Assembly (NCBI GenBank): GCA_964448305.1
Contig: CAYUWB010000006.1
Span: 1 to 58,363 of the forward strand
Direction: 5' to 3'
Origin: Thioglobus_C sp964448305
GTDB lineage: Bacteria; Pseudomonadota; Gammaproteobacteria; PS1; Pseudothioglobaceae
DNA length: 58,363 nucleotides
Below, piece after piece: positions 24,349 to 33,624 of this stretch (its first letter is position 1; every line of letters starts with the position of its first letter). The translations under genes were made by a program, and so were the position numbers. The notes under the pieces were generated by a model. The model made no database searches and had not been told where the DNA came from. It saw only the letters and a list, made by a program, of their open reading frames with translations.

Positions 24349-25146
24349 ATGCAATTTCTTAAACTTTTTACACCTGTTTTTATTGCAATTTTTCTGATTC
24401 TTTCAGATTATAAATTTTCCTACCTAGATAGCGTTAAGCAATTTATTGCAAAACTTATTTCGCCAATTTACTTGGTGGTTAACTTACCTTCCCAGCTTTA
24501 TATTTGGATTGATGAACAAGGTGCTACAAAACAAGCATTACTCAACCAAAACAAGCAACTTAATAGTGAATTAACACGATTAAAAGGTAATTTACAAACG
24601 CATAATGCCTTGTTGCTAGAAAATCAAAAACTCACGAAATTATTAGGCGCCAGCTATCAAATCAATGGGCAGAAACTTATATTAGGGCGTGTTAGCTCTG
24701 TTAGCCAATCTCGACTTAAAAAACAAATTATTATTAACAAAGGTAGTAATGATGGGCTTGCAATCGGACAAGTGGTATTGGGTTCTGAAGGTGTTGTTGG
24801 TCAAATTACGCAAATAACGCCTTTATATGCAACTGTGTTAATGCTTACTGACCCTACCCAACATGTGCCAATTAAAAATCAACGTAACGGTGTTCGCGGT
24901 ATTGCTAAAGGACTTGCATCAAATCAAGGAAAGTTAGTGGTTAATTTTATTGAGCCTGAGTTTGATGTTGTATTAGGCGATGTCTTTTTAAGTAGTGCCA
25001 TTGGATCAAAATTTCCAGCTGGTTATCCTGTAGGTAAAGTGACGCACGTTGAACAACACCCCGACGATCCATTTTTACACATTGAGCTCACCCCGATACA
25101 AACAACTGAGCAATTAGAATTTGTACTAATTGGGAGCAACAACTAA
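24349..25146 (+). CDS. mreC: Rod shape-determining protein MreC
   Basis: The 265-residue bitopic membrane protein links MreB to periplasmic wall synthases. A hydrophobic helix near 5-22 is followed by a coiled coil (about 60-105) and the beta-rich MreC core with GRVSSVSQS, NKGSNDGLAIGQVVLGSEGVVGQI and FPAGYPVGKV. The order after mreB, with a 34-base gap, is standard. Confidence 0.96.
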   Translation: MQFLKLFTPVFIAIFLILSDYKFSYLDSVKQFIAKLISPIYLVVNLPSQLYIWIDEQGATKQALLNQNKQLNSELTRLKGNLQTHNALLLENQKLTKLLGASYQINGQKLILGRVSSVSQSRLKKQIIINKGSNDGLAIGQVVLGSEGVVGQITQITPLYATVLMLTDPTQHVPIKNQRNGVRGIAKGLASNQGKLVVNFIEPEFDVVLGDVFLSSAIGSKFPAGYPVGKVTHVEQHPDDPFLHIELTPIQTTEQLEFVLIGSNN

Positions 25147-25148
25147 CC

Positions 25149-25619
25149 ATGAACACTCAGCGTCCTTACGTTTTCTTAATAAAAATTACTTTATTTGCGC
25201 TTATTATTAGCGCCATACCTTTGTCTCAAATCGTATTAGAGGTTTCGCCTTTTTGGTTGCTGTTGTTTTTTATTTATTGGTTGATCCATTTCCTGGCTAA
25301 AGGTCGATTTTTCTTAGCGTTGTTATTAGGCGTATTACTCGATATCTTACAAGGCGATATCTTAGGACAAAATGCTTTAGCGTTAATTTTAAGTAGTGCA
25401 TTTATTGCTAATGTTAAGCAGTCTTTCGTTGTTTCTAATTCAAGCACACAACAGGTTTATGTTTTCATTGCATCTAGTATTTATCTAGGGCTGTTTTTGT
25501 TGGTACATACTTTAATTCAAGGCTTTAACTTTAGTTATTATTTATTACTTGCGCCTTTGTCAAGTGCATTGTTTTGGCCTTTGATTAAACTAGCACTATC
25601 AAAGTGTAAACACCAATAA
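25149..25619 (+). CDS. mreD: Rod shape-determining protein MreD
   Basis: The 156-residue polytopic membrane protein has about five helices. It matches MreD by position, size and the conserved GVLLDILQGDILGQNAL segment. It starts two bases after the mreC stop, which implies translational coupling. Confidence 0.93.
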   Translation: MNTQRPYVFLIKITLFALIISAIPLSQIVLEVSPFWLLLFFIYWLIHFLAKGRFFLALLLGVLLDILQGDILGQNALALILSSAFIANVKQSFVVSNSSTQQVYVFIASSIYLGLFLLVHTLIQGFNFSYYLLLAPLSSALFWPLIKLALSKCKHQ

Positions 25620-25632
25620 ATCAACCATATTC

Positions 25633-27471
25633 ATGGAAAAGATTAGCAATATCGCACTAGAAAATAAAATTTTCTCAAGCAGAATGTTGATGGCTTTTTT
25701 GTTCATTTTAGTGATTACATCGGTACTGTTGCTGCGGCTTTACAACTTACAAATCAGCAACCATAATTACTATGTTGAAGAGGCGCTAGGCAACCAAATG
25801 CGTACTTTGCCTATCACCCCTACTAGAGGAAAAATATTTGACCGAAATGGTCAAATTATTGCCACTAACCAACTCTCATATAAACTCACTTTAACTCCTG
25901 AGAAAACTAAGAACATTGCCAAAACACTACTGTCTCTAAAGCACTCAGGCTTTATCGGTGAAGATGATATTGAACGCTTTCATAAAAACAGAAATCGCTA
26001 CAAAAAATTTCATAACATTCCACTTAGGCATAAGCTTAGCGAAAAACAAGTGGCTGAATTCTTAGTCAGTAATCAGTTTGTTGGGATTGACGTAGAACCC
26101 TATTTTCATCGCGTCTATCCTCACAATGAATCCAGTGTTCATGTGGCTGGCTACGTTTCAAGAATGAATAAAAAAGACAAGGCCTTTTATGACAAAAAAA
26201 ATTACTTAGGCACAACTTTTGTTGGCAAAGTAGGCATTGAAAAACAGTATGAAACATTACTGCATGGCACTAGTGGAAAAAAACAAATTGAGCGAAATGT
26301 CACTGGTCGTGTGATTGATACACAAATTATCCAAGCACCAAAAAATGGCAGGGATTTATATTTGAGTATTGACTTAGACTTACAAAAAAAAGCTGAATCT
26401 TTGCTAGAAGGAAAACGTGGATCTATTGTGGCAGTCGATGTAAAAAATGGTGAAGTTTTAACTTTGGTTAGTACACCTATCTACAACCCCAACTGGTTTG
26501 TAGATGGTATCTCACATAAAAACTATCAACTACTACAAACCTCAAAAGACATTCCTCAACTTAACAGAGCCATCCAAGGCCTATATCCTCCAGGATCAAC
26601 GGTTAAACCAATGGTTGCTCTAGCTGGCCTTGAAGAAGGCATTATTACCAATCAGAGTAAGACGTTTTGCCCAGGCCATTACAAACTCCCTAACGTAAAA
26701 CGCAAATTTAATGATTGGAAACGTAGTGGCCATGGTGAGGTCGATGTTAAAAGTTCAATCGCGCAATCCTGCGATGTGTTCTTTTATGATCTGGCTGATA
26801 AAATGGGCATAGACGCTATACACGACAACTTGACTTTATTTAACTTTGGCTCAAAAACTGGTATCGATATCCCCGGTGAGCGTGGCGGCATACTACCATC
26901 AAAGTCTTGGAAAAAAATCAACAAAGATGAGCCTTGGTATCGAGGGGAAACATTGATTGCTGGCATTGGTCAAGGATTTATGACTTCTAGTCCACTACAA
27001 CTGGCTGTTGCAACAGCAGCATTGGCCAACAAAGGACAACTTTACCAACCAAAACTTCTTAAAAACATCAGTACAAACGATCAAACTATTAAGGAAATCG
27101 ATAAGCATTCATCTGTTCAAATTCCAATTAAAGACATTCACAATTGGGAGGATGTAATTGAAGGTATGAAGCAGACTGTTTATGCACCTAAAGGTACTGC
27201 TAGAAGACTAAATAAGGGTTTGACCTACACCTTGGCAGGGAAGACAGGAACAGCGCAAGTATTTGGCCTAGATGCTGAAGAAGAGTACATTGCCGAAAAA
27301 CTGGATGAGCGCCTAAGAGACCATGCTTTATTTACAGGCTTTGCGCCAATTGAAAATCCTCAAATTGCAATCGCAGTGATTGTGGAAAATGCGGGTAGTG
27401 GTAGTTCTAAAGCGGCACCGCTTGCTCGAGAAGTATTAGACGTATATTTTAAAAAACAAACGACACACTAA
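25633..27471 (+). CDS. mrdA: Penicillin-binding protein 2 (elongasome transpeptidase)
   Basis: The 612-residue protein crosslinks peptidoglycan during rod elongation. A transmembrane helix lies near 17-38, followed by the PBP dimer/pedestal domain with the RGKIFDRNGQIIATN motif near 66. In the transpeptidase domain the active-site STVK is at Ser322-Lys325. SCD (in QSCDVFFYDLA) stands in the SxN position, as in enteric PBP2, and KTGT is at 537-540. rodA, the usual next gene, is absent; instead a convergent gene overlaps the last four bases. Confidence 0.97.
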   Translation: MEKISNIALENKIFSSRMLMAFLFILVITSVLLLRLYNLQISNHNYYVEEALGNQMRTLPITPTRGKIFDRNGQIIATNQLSYKLTLTPEKTKNIAKTLLSLKHSGFIGEDDIERFHKNRNRYKKFHNIPLRHKLSEKQVAEFLVSNQFVGIDVEPYFHRVYPHNESSVHVAGYVSRMNKKDKAFYDKKNYLGTTFVGKVGIEKQYETLLHGTSGKKQIERNVTGRVIDTQIIQAPKNGRDLYLSIDLDLQKKAESLLEGKRGSIVAVDVKNGEVLTLVSTPIYNPNWFVDGISHKNYQLLQTSKDIPQLNRAIQGLYPPGSTVKPMVALAGLEEGIITNQSKTFCPGHYKLPNVKRKFNDWKRSGHGEVDVKSSIAQSCDVFFYDLADKMGIDAIHDNLTLFNFGSKTGIDIPGERGGILPSKSWKKINKDEPWYRGETLIAGIGQGFMTSSPLQLAVATAALANKGQLYQPKLLKNISTNDQTIKEIDKHSSVQIPIKDIHNWEDVIEGMKQTVYAPKGTARRLNKGLTYTLAGKTGTAQVFGLDAEEEYIAEKLDERLRDHALFTGFAPIENPQIAIAVIVENAGSGSSKAAPLAREVLDVYFKKQTTH

Positions 27472-27830
27472 AGCTGTGTTTTGATCGTTTTCTGATCAAC
27501 TGGGAAAGTTAATGTTGTATCCATTCTATAGCGCTGTTTTAGCTGGTCTAGTTGTGGCTGGTTAATTTTGTCATACAAAATAATGATTTTAACCCCAGGA
27601 GAATGGCTCTCTAAAGTCGCCAATAAAGACTCGATATTGCTCACGCGGTCACGAAACTCAGGATTGTAACTAAACTCGGCTACCAGCACTTGATAAGTGT
27701 TTTTCTTGGCTAATTTAACCGCTTTTCTTTGTGAATCTTCAAAATCAACATCAAAACCTAGACTTACAAACAACGGCCTAAAGTCTTCAAACCCGCCTTC
27801 ATCAACAAAAAACAGTAATTTTTTGTTCAT
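27468..27830 (-). CDS. Receiver-like (degenerate CheY-fold) small protein
   Basis: The 120-residue protein has alternating strands and helices in the order of a response-regulator receiver: KLLFFVDEGGF (strand 1), YQVLVAEFSYNP (strand 3), VKIIILYDK (strand 4), TTLTFPVD (strand 5). The phospho-acceptor aspartate position appears to be Glu52, and the usual Lys-Pro near the end is Phe-Pro, so it probably cannot be phosphorylated normally. There is no output domain. It lies two bases after tgt. The fold is inferred from pattern only. Confidence 0.65.
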   Translation of the reverse strand: MNKKLLFFVDEGGFEDFRPLFVSLGFDVDFEDSQRKAVKLAKKNTYQVLVAEFSYNPEFRDRVSNIESLLATLESHSPGVKIIILYDKINQPQLDQLKQRYRMDTTLTFPVDQKTIKTQL

Positions 27831-27832
27831 CC

Positions 27833-28933
27833 CTACCCTTGTAGAGCGTAAAAATTTTGCTTAAACTCTGCAAAAGCATTGTGTTCAATAGCATCACGCA
27901 TTTGTGCCATTAAGTCTTGATAGTAATACAGATTATGAATCGTGGCTAAACGAGCGCCTAAGATTTCATTTTTGCGTTGCAAATGATGCAAATATGATCG
28001 AGAATAATTTTGACAAGTGTAGCAATTACAATTTTCATCTAGTGGTTTTGTGTCTAATTTATATTGTGCATTACGAATTTTAACAACGCCTAAAGAAGTA
28101 AACAAATAACCATTACGTGCATTACGTGTTGGCATGACACAATCAAACATATCGATACCGCGCTCAACTGCCTCTACTAAATCGCTTGGGGTACCTACAC
28201 CCATTAAATATCTAGGTTTATCCTCAGGCAATTGCTCAGGTAGATATTCTAGCACCTTGATCATTTCTTCTTTTGGCTCACCAACACTTAAACCACCAAT
28301 AGCATAGCCATCAAAATCCATTTCAATTAAAGCTTGGGCAGATTGACAGCGTAAATCTTCAAACATGCCGCCTTGTACAATACCAAATAAAGCGTTGTTA
28401 TTATTGAGTCGATTGTGTTCTTCTTTTGAGCGCTTGGCCCAGCGAAGCGATAACTGCATTGACTGATCTGCCGTTGCTTTATCGGCTGGATACGGCGTGC
28501 ATTCATCAAAAATCATGACAATATCAGAGCCTAATTTTTGCTGTATTTGCATAGACTCTTCTGGGCCCATAAAAATTTTATCGCCATTTTTAGGTGAACG
28601 AAAATCCACGCCTTTTTCACTAATTTTGCGCATCTCACCCAAACTAAATACTTGGAAACCGCCTGAGTCAGTTAGTATCGGCCCTTGCCAGTGCATAAAA
28701 TCATGCAAATCTCCATGCGCCTCAACCACTTGTGTGCCAGGTGTTATATCTAGGTGAAACGTATTACCTAAAATAATTTGTGCGCCAATCTCGCGTACTT
28801 CTTCAGGCGTCATACCTTTAACAGTACCATAAGTACCAACCGGCATAAAAGCAGGTGTTTCAACTACGCCACGATCAAAATTCAATTGTCCGCGACGTGC
28901 CTTGTTATCTATGTTGTTTAATTTAAATTTCAT
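27833..28933 (-). CDS. tgt: Queuine tRNA-ribosyltransferase
   Basis: The 366-residue enzyme exchanges guanine-34 for preQ1 in GUN-anticodon tRNAs. Catalytic regions are LTDSGGFQVFS (near residue 90) and FDCVMPTRNARNG (near 265). The zinc ligands are in NCNCYTCQNYSRSYLHH near 300. Length is typical. Its ATG shares one base with the stop of the ABC-transporter gene (TAATG). queA is not adjacent. Confidence 0.97.
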   Translation of the reverse strand: MKFKLNNIDNKARRGQLNFDRGVVETPAFMPVGTYGTVKGMTPEEVREIGAQIILGNTFHLDITPGTQVVEAHGDLHDFMHWQGPILTDSGGFQVFSLGEMRKISEKGVDFRSPKNGDKIFMGPEESMQIQQKLGSDIVMIFDECTPYPADKATADQSMQLSLRWAKRSKEEHNRLNNNNALFGIVQGGMFEDLRCQSAQALIEMDFDGYAIGGLSVGEPKEEMIKVLEYLPEQLPEDKPRYLMGVGTPSDLVEAVERGIDMFDCVMPTRNARNGYLFTSLGVVKIRNAQYKLDTKPLDENCNCYTCQNYSRSYLHHLQRKNEILGARLATIHNLYYYQDLMAQMRDAIEHNAFAEFKQNFYALQG

Positions 28934-30729
28934 TATTTTTCTTTCAAGGAATCTTTAGATTGCATCTTCCAAAGACTGGCGTATTGACCACCAGATTTTA
29001 ATAACTCGTTATGAGTGCCACTTTCTTTAATCACTCCATTGCCAAGTACGATAATTTTATCAGCATCAACAATGGTCGATAAACGATGTGCAATTACAAA
29101 AGTCGTATGTTGGTCTGCCAAACTATTTAACGCTTTTTGTACCATTTTTTCAGAATACGAATCTAGTGCTGAAGTCGCTTCATCAAAAATCAAAATAGGA
29201 GGATTTTTTAACAATACTCTGGCAATCGCAAGACGCTGTTTCTCGCCACCTGAAAGCTTGAGACCGCGCTCACCGACAAGTGTGTCATAGCCTTGTGGTA
29301 GTTGGTCAATAAACTCATCGATAAAGCTTAATTTTGCCGCTTGTTTTACCGCTTGCATGCCAACATCTTGTTTGCCATAAGCAATGTTGTAATAAATACT
29401 TTCATTAAACATAACCGTGTCTTGTGGCACCACGCCAATGGCTGTTTGTACTGAATGCTGTTGATGGGTTTTAATGTCTTGGCCATCAATTAAAATTGAA
29501 CCAGAACTTACCTCATAAAAACGAAATAACAACTTTGCTAAAGTCGATTTACCAGAGCCAGATTGCCCGACAATAGCAACTTTTTGCCCTGGCTCGATGG
29601 TAAAGCTGATATCTTTAAGTACGTTATTTTTGTTTGGATAAGCAAATGAAACTTGGTTAAATTCAATCTTACCTTGTGTCACTTTGAGTGCTGGCGCATC
29701 TTGGGCATTACTAACTTTTGGGGTTTGCTCAAGTAAATCAAACATGTTATTCATGTCAATAAAATTATGCTTAATTTGTCGATAAACAATACCTAAATTA
29801 CCCAGTGGCATAAACAACTGCAACAATAAAGCCTGGATCATAATCATATCACCCAAGCTAAGGTTTTGATCCACAACACCTTGCGCTGCTGTAATCAAAA
29901 TAACGGTCACGCCAATGGCAATCACCGCACCTTGAACAAAATTAAGTGCTGTCATTGAAGTAAAGCTTTTAGTGGCAACACTTTCCCAGCGCGCCATGGT
30001 GTTGTCATAACGGTTCACTTCAAATTCTTCACGATTAAAGTATTTAACCGTTTCATAGTTAATCAAGCTATCAACAGCATTGGTGTTGGCTTCAGATTGC
30101 ATATCATTCATCTGATAGCGATACTTCATGCGCCAAGTGGTAATTGCCAAAGTTAGGGCGATATAAAGCACCACAGTCAATAACGAGATACCAGCAAAGA
30201 AAAAATCATAATTAAGCCATAAAACCCCGATCACAAGACAAATTTCAAATAACGAAGGAATGATATTAAAAACAAATATTGATAATAAAGTTGAGACACT
30301 TTGCGTGCCTCTATCAATGTCTCGGGTAATGCCACCAATGCGCCTGTCGAGATGGAAAGACAAATCCAGCGTATGCAAATGCTTAAACACGCCGAGTGCA
30401 ATTAGGTGCATTGCATGGTAGCGCACTTTGGCAAAAATTGCATCTCTGAGCTCATTAAATAAAGAACTGGCTAAACGTAACAAGCCATAAGCAAATAATA
30501 AGCCCAATGGCAGTATTAGCAACACATTGGTTTGATCTAATGAGTCGACGATTTCTTTTAAAACAACTGGCACTGCGACATTGGCCAACTTGGCAGCAAT
30601 TAAAAATAACGTGGCAAAAATCACGCGAGTGCGCATTTTTAACAAGTAAGGCAATAACTTTTTTAAAACCTTAATATCTCGGGTTTTAAAATCGTATGCT
30701 TGGGTTTGTTTAGCGGTACTGTGCATCAT
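28933..30729 (-). CDS. Atm1/HMT-type ABC exporter (fused permease-ATPase)
   Basis: The protein has about 598 residues. A six-helix type-1 exporter domain (residues 30-320) includes LSFHLDRRIGGITRDIDRGT, characteristic of the Atm1/heavy-metal tolerance group. The ATPase follows, with GQSGSGKST (Walker A), LSGGEKQRLAIAR (signature) and ILIFDEATSALD (Walker B). Relatives export glutathione-linked compounds, from iron-sulfur precursors to metal conjugates. The start is taken at the tandem ATGs (30729/30726) because upstream residues have no exporter similarity. It overlaps the Cys/His-rich gene by about 20 bases and tgt by one base. Confidence 0.9.
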   Translation of the reverse strand: MMHSTAKQTQAYDFKTRDIKVLKKLLPYLLKMRTRVIFATLFLIAAKLANVAVPVVLKEIVDSLDQTNVLLILPLGLLFAYGLLRLASSLFNELRDAIFAKVRYHAMHLIALGVFKHLHTLDLSFHLDRRIGGITRDIDRGTQSVSTLLSIFVFNIIPSLFEICLVIGVLWLNYDFFFAGISLLTVVLYIALTLAITTWRMKYRYQMNDMQSEANTNAVDSLINYETVKYFNREEFEVNRYDNTMARWESVATKSFTSMTALNFVQGAVIAIGVTVILITAAQGVVDQNLSLGDMIMIQALLLQLFMPLGNLGIVYRQIKHNFIDMNNMFDLLEQTPKVSNAQDAPALKVTQGKIEFNQVSFAYPNKNNVLKDISFTIEPGQKVAIVGQSGSGKSTLAKLLFRFYEVSSGSILIDGQDIKTHQQHSVQTAIGVVPQDTVMFNESIYYNIAYGKQDVGMQAVKQAAKLSFIDEFIDQLPQGYDTLVGERGLKLSGGEKQRLAIARVLLKNPPILIFDEATSALDSYSEKMVQKALNSLADQHTTFVIAHRLSTIVDADKIIVLGNGVIKESGTHNELLKSGGQYASLWKMQSKDSLKEK

Positions 30730-31090
30730 TGACAGGGTAATCCTTGGGCAAAATTGCACCTTTTTCCAAAGCAATTTTTACCACTTCGCCACTTCTAAAT
30801 TGCTCAGGATTTTGTAAAAGCGTTTGCTGCCAAAATGAATGCATTTCACACATTTGCGGGTGGGTATGGTTACAGCCAAGCACATGAAAACTGCACTCGC
30901 CTACTCGCCAAGGGCCGTCACCTGTGATCTCGCCTTTAATCAAATGAATACTGTACTTGGGATCTTTCTCCCAGAATAATTCAAAATACAAAACACCTTC
31001 TGGATGCTGAAAAATTTCCTCAATCACACGTGTTTCGCCATTAGGATACTTAATGTAGAGCGGAGAGCGTAAAGTTAGCATTTTATTCAT
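30710..31090 (-). CDS. Uncharacterised Cys/His-rich protein preceding the ABC exporter
   Basis: From the ATG at 31090 the product has 126 residues, is soluble and has no signal peptide. Residues 66-84 (CSFHVLGCNHTHPQMCEMH) hold three cysteines and four histidines in a compact cluster that looks able to bind a metal. No known domain is recognised. The start overlaps the recX stop by eight bases; an ATG nine bases later is an alternative. The 3' end overlaps the start of the Atm1-like exporter, so the two are translationally coupled and a shared function is plausible. Confidence 0.72.
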   Translation of the reverse strand: MNKMLTLRSPLYIKYPNGETRVIEEIFQHPEGVLYFELFWEKDPKYSIHLIKGEITGDGPWRVGECSFHVLGCNHTHPQMCEMHSFWQQTLLQNPEQFRSGEVVKIALEKGAILPKDYPVNDAQYR

Positions 31091-31520
31091 GACTAAACGC
31101 TTGGTTGATTTGCTCGAAATCAAAACCTCTGGATTGCAAAAATCGTTTTTGTTTGGCTTGCTCTTTATAGTCACTGGGGATTTTTTCTCCGAATTTTTTC
31201 ACTCTGATTTGCTGTGCTAGTGTGTAAAAATCATACATGGATAAATCAAAATGACGAATACCCCGCTGCTCAAGGTCGATCGCTATTTTGACTGGCCCTT
31301 TGCCCTGATTAAAACGCATTTGGATAAATTCAGTCGCAAAGCGCTCATCGCTTTGGTAATTTTGCTCAATTAACGAATCAATTGCCTGTTCAATATCGGC
31401 ACTGTCAAATTCTTTGGTGGTTAATTTTTGTGTGAGTTCAAAAACAGAATGTTCACGCCTGACCAACATCCGCATCGCAGCTGCATAACATTTTTCTCTA
31501 CTCTTTGTCGTCACCGTCAC
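31083..31520 (-). CDS. recX: Regulatory protein RecX
   Basis: The 145-residue protein binds RecA filaments and limits their extension. The three-helix repeats characteristic of RecX are visible: AMRMLVRREHSVFELTQKL, IEQAIDSLIEQNYQSDERFATEFIQMRFNQGKGPVKI, then the C-terminal repeat with KRFLQSRGFDFEQINQAF. The start is GTG at 31520, 23 bases inside the end of recA, giving the usual lead before the first repeat. recA-recX is the classical order. Confidence 0.9.
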   Translation of the reverse strand: MTVTTKSREKCYAAAMRMLVRREHSVFELTQKLTTKEFDSADIEQAIDSLIEQNYQSDERFATEFIQMRFNQGKGPVKIAIDLEQRGIRHFDLSMYDFYTLAQQIRVKKFGEKIPSDYKEQAKQKRFLQSRGFDFEQINQAFSHE

Positions 31521-32505
31521 TCATGATTTTTTCACGAATTTTTTCTTCAATTTTTTGACTTAACTCGGGGTTGTCTTTTAAATATTCTCTAGCATTGTCC
31601 TTGCCTTGGCCGATACGCTCACCTTCAACACTGTACCAAGCGCCTGCCTTTTCGACAAAACCATGGGTAACACCTAAGTCAATAATTTCACTTTCTCGAG
31701 AAATACCTTGATTGTACAAAATCTGGAATTCTGCTTGCTTAAATGGTGGTGATACTTTGTTTTTTAACACCTTGACGCGCGTCTCATTACCTAGGATTTC
31801 ATCACCCTTCTTAATCGCACCAGTACGACGAATATCTAAACGTACCGAAGCATAAAACTTCAGTGCATTACCGCCCGTTGTGGTTTCCGGGTTGCCGAAC
31901 ATCACACCAATCTTCATGCGCAATTGGTTAATAAAGATCACCATGGTGTTGGTTTTTTTAATATTTGAGGTTAGCTTTCTTAATGCTTGAGACATTAGCC
32001 TCGCTTGCAAGCCCATATGTGAAGCGCCCATCTCACCTTCAATTTCAGCCTTAGGTGTGAGTGCTGCTACCGAGTCCACAACAACTATATCTACGCCACC
32101 CGAACGTACTAACATATCCGTAATCTCTAAAGCCTGCTCACCAGTATCTGGCTGAGAAATTAGCAAATCATCAGTATTAACGCCTAAACGTCTGGCGTAC
32201 TGTGGGTCTAATGCATGCTCAGCATCAATAAAAGCCGCTGTACCACCGAGCTTTTGCATTTCAGCAATGACGTGTAAAGTTAAAGTCGTCTTACCTGAAG
32301 ACTCAGGGCCATAAATTTCAACTACACGACCACGGGGCAAACCACCGATTCCAAGTGCAATATCCAAACTTAAACTACCCGTAGAAACTGCCTCAATATC
32401 TGCTTGAGCTTGTTCATCGCCCAAAAACATCACTGAGCCTTTACCAAATTGCTTATCGATTTGTGCAAGGGCTGCTTTTAGGGCTTGTTTTTTCTGTTCA
32501 TCCAC
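31498..32505 (-). CDS. recA: Recombinase RecA
   Basis: The 335-residue recombinase forms filaments on single-stranded DNA and triggers LexA cleavage. Walker A GPESSGKT is at 66-73, and VVVDSVAALTPKAEIEGEMG and INQLRMKIGVMFGNPETTTGGNALKFY are intact. The C-terminus has the usual acidic tail (MSDGDDKE). An AGGAGAAA ribosome site precedes the ATG. No LexA-type CTGT-N8-ACAG box is seen in the 69 bases between recA and the divergent ribD. Confidence 0.98.
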   Translation of the reverse strand: MDEQKKQALKAALAQIDKQFGKGSVMFLGDEQAQADIEAVSTGSLSLDIALGIGGLPRGRVVEIYGPESSGKTTLTLHVIAEMQKLGGTAAFIDAEHALDPQYARRLGVNTDDLLISQPDTGEQALEITDMLVRSGGVDIVVVDSVAALTPKAEIEGEMGASHMGLQARLMSQALRKLTSNIKKTNTMVIFINQLRMKIGVMFGNPETTTGGNALKFYASVRLDIRRTGAIKKGDEILGNETRVKVLKNKVSPPFKQAEFQILYNQGISRESEIIDLGVTHGFVEKAGAWYSVEGERIGQGKDNAREYLKDNPELSQKIEEKIREKIMSDGDDKE

Positions 32506-32574
32506 GTTGTTTCTCCTGGGTAAAATAAGGTTAAATTTATTTAAAAAATTTTAAGCAATTATATCTGAAAACTG

Positions 32575-33624
32575 ATGCCAACTTTTTCAAAAAATGACTC
32601 ACATTACATGTCGATTGCACTTAAGCTTGCTAGCCAAGGTAGAGACGGCGTCAAGGCTAATCCTATGGTGGGTTGCGTGGTCGTTAAAGATGGTCAAATC
32701 ATCGCCAAAGGCTACCACCAAACCTTTGGTGAGGCGCATGCAGAAATTAATGCTTTATCACAGATTAACAACCAGGCAGATGGCGCAACACTTTATGTAA
32801 CTTTAGAGCCTTGCTCACACGTTGGTAAAACACCACCTTGTGCTCAAGCTATTATTGATTCAGGTGTTAATCAGGTCGTTGTTGCCACGCTAGACCCAAA
32901 CCCGTTAGTGAGTGGCCAAGGCGTTGCCATGTTGGAGGCAGCTGGCATCAAAGTCAATGTTGGTTTATTAGAAGCTGAAGCTTTAACACTTAATCGTGGC
33001 TTTATTAAACGCATGCAAACAGGCTTGCCTTTTGTTACTTGTAAAATTGCCATGAGTCTTGACGGGAAAACTTCAATGGCCTCAGGTGAAAGCCAATGGA
33101 TTACAGCCAAAGCTGCTAGAGAAGATGTACAACATTTACGCACTAAAAATCAAGCCGTTATGACAGGCTCTGGTACCGTGCTGTCTGACAATCCCTCAAT
33201 GACTGTACGACTTAATACAACGACTGTGTCACCTTTAAGAGTGGTGATTGACAGCCAACAACAAATCACAGACCAGACGCTTAATATTTTTTCAAACGAT
33301 GCGCCGACTTTGGTTCTTGATCCAAATAACAGTAAAACTCTTGATAATGGCAAACTTGATCTAACCGATGTGCTTAAGCAATTGGGCGAACAAGGTATTA
33401 ATACGGTTTTGCTTGAAGCTGGGCCTAATTTGATTGGCGCCATGATTAAGGAAAACTTAATCGATGAGTTTGTTATTTACACCGCACCAATACTCATGGG
33501 TAGTAATGCAAACTCAATGGCAACCTTGGCACTTGATGCAATGAATGACAAAATTCAACTCAATCTTAGTGAGATTAGAATGGTGGGTGACGACATCCGT
33601 ATCACTGCCAACATTAAAACATGA
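32575..33624 (+). CDS. ribD: Bifunctional riboflavin deaminase/reductase
   Basis: The 349-residue enzyme performs the second and third steps of riboflavin synthesis. The deaminase domain has His55-Ala-Glu57 (HAE), Cys80 (EPCSH) and Cys89 (PPCAQ) as zinc site. The reductase domain begins near FVTCKIAMSLDGKTSMASGE and contains VMTGSGTVLSDNPSMTVR. Length is normal. It overlaps coaBC by four bases (ATGA). Confidence 0.97.
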   Translation: MPTFSKNDSHYMSIALKLASQGRDGVKANPMVGCVVVKDGQIIAKGYHQTFGEAHAEINALSQINNQADGATLYVTLEPCSHVGKTPPCAQAIIDSGVNQVVVATLDPNPLVSGQGVAMLEAAGIKVNVGLLEAEALTLNRGFIKRMQTGLPFVTCKIAMSLDGKTSMASGESQWITAKAAREDVQHLRTKNQAVMTGSGTVLSDNPSMTVRLNTTTVSPLRVVIDSQQQITDQTLNIFSNDAPTLVLDPNNSKTLDNGKLDLTDVLKQLGEQGINTVLLEAGPNLIGAMIKENLIDEFVIYTAPILMGSNANSMATLALDAMNDKIQLNLSEIRMVGDDIRITANIKT

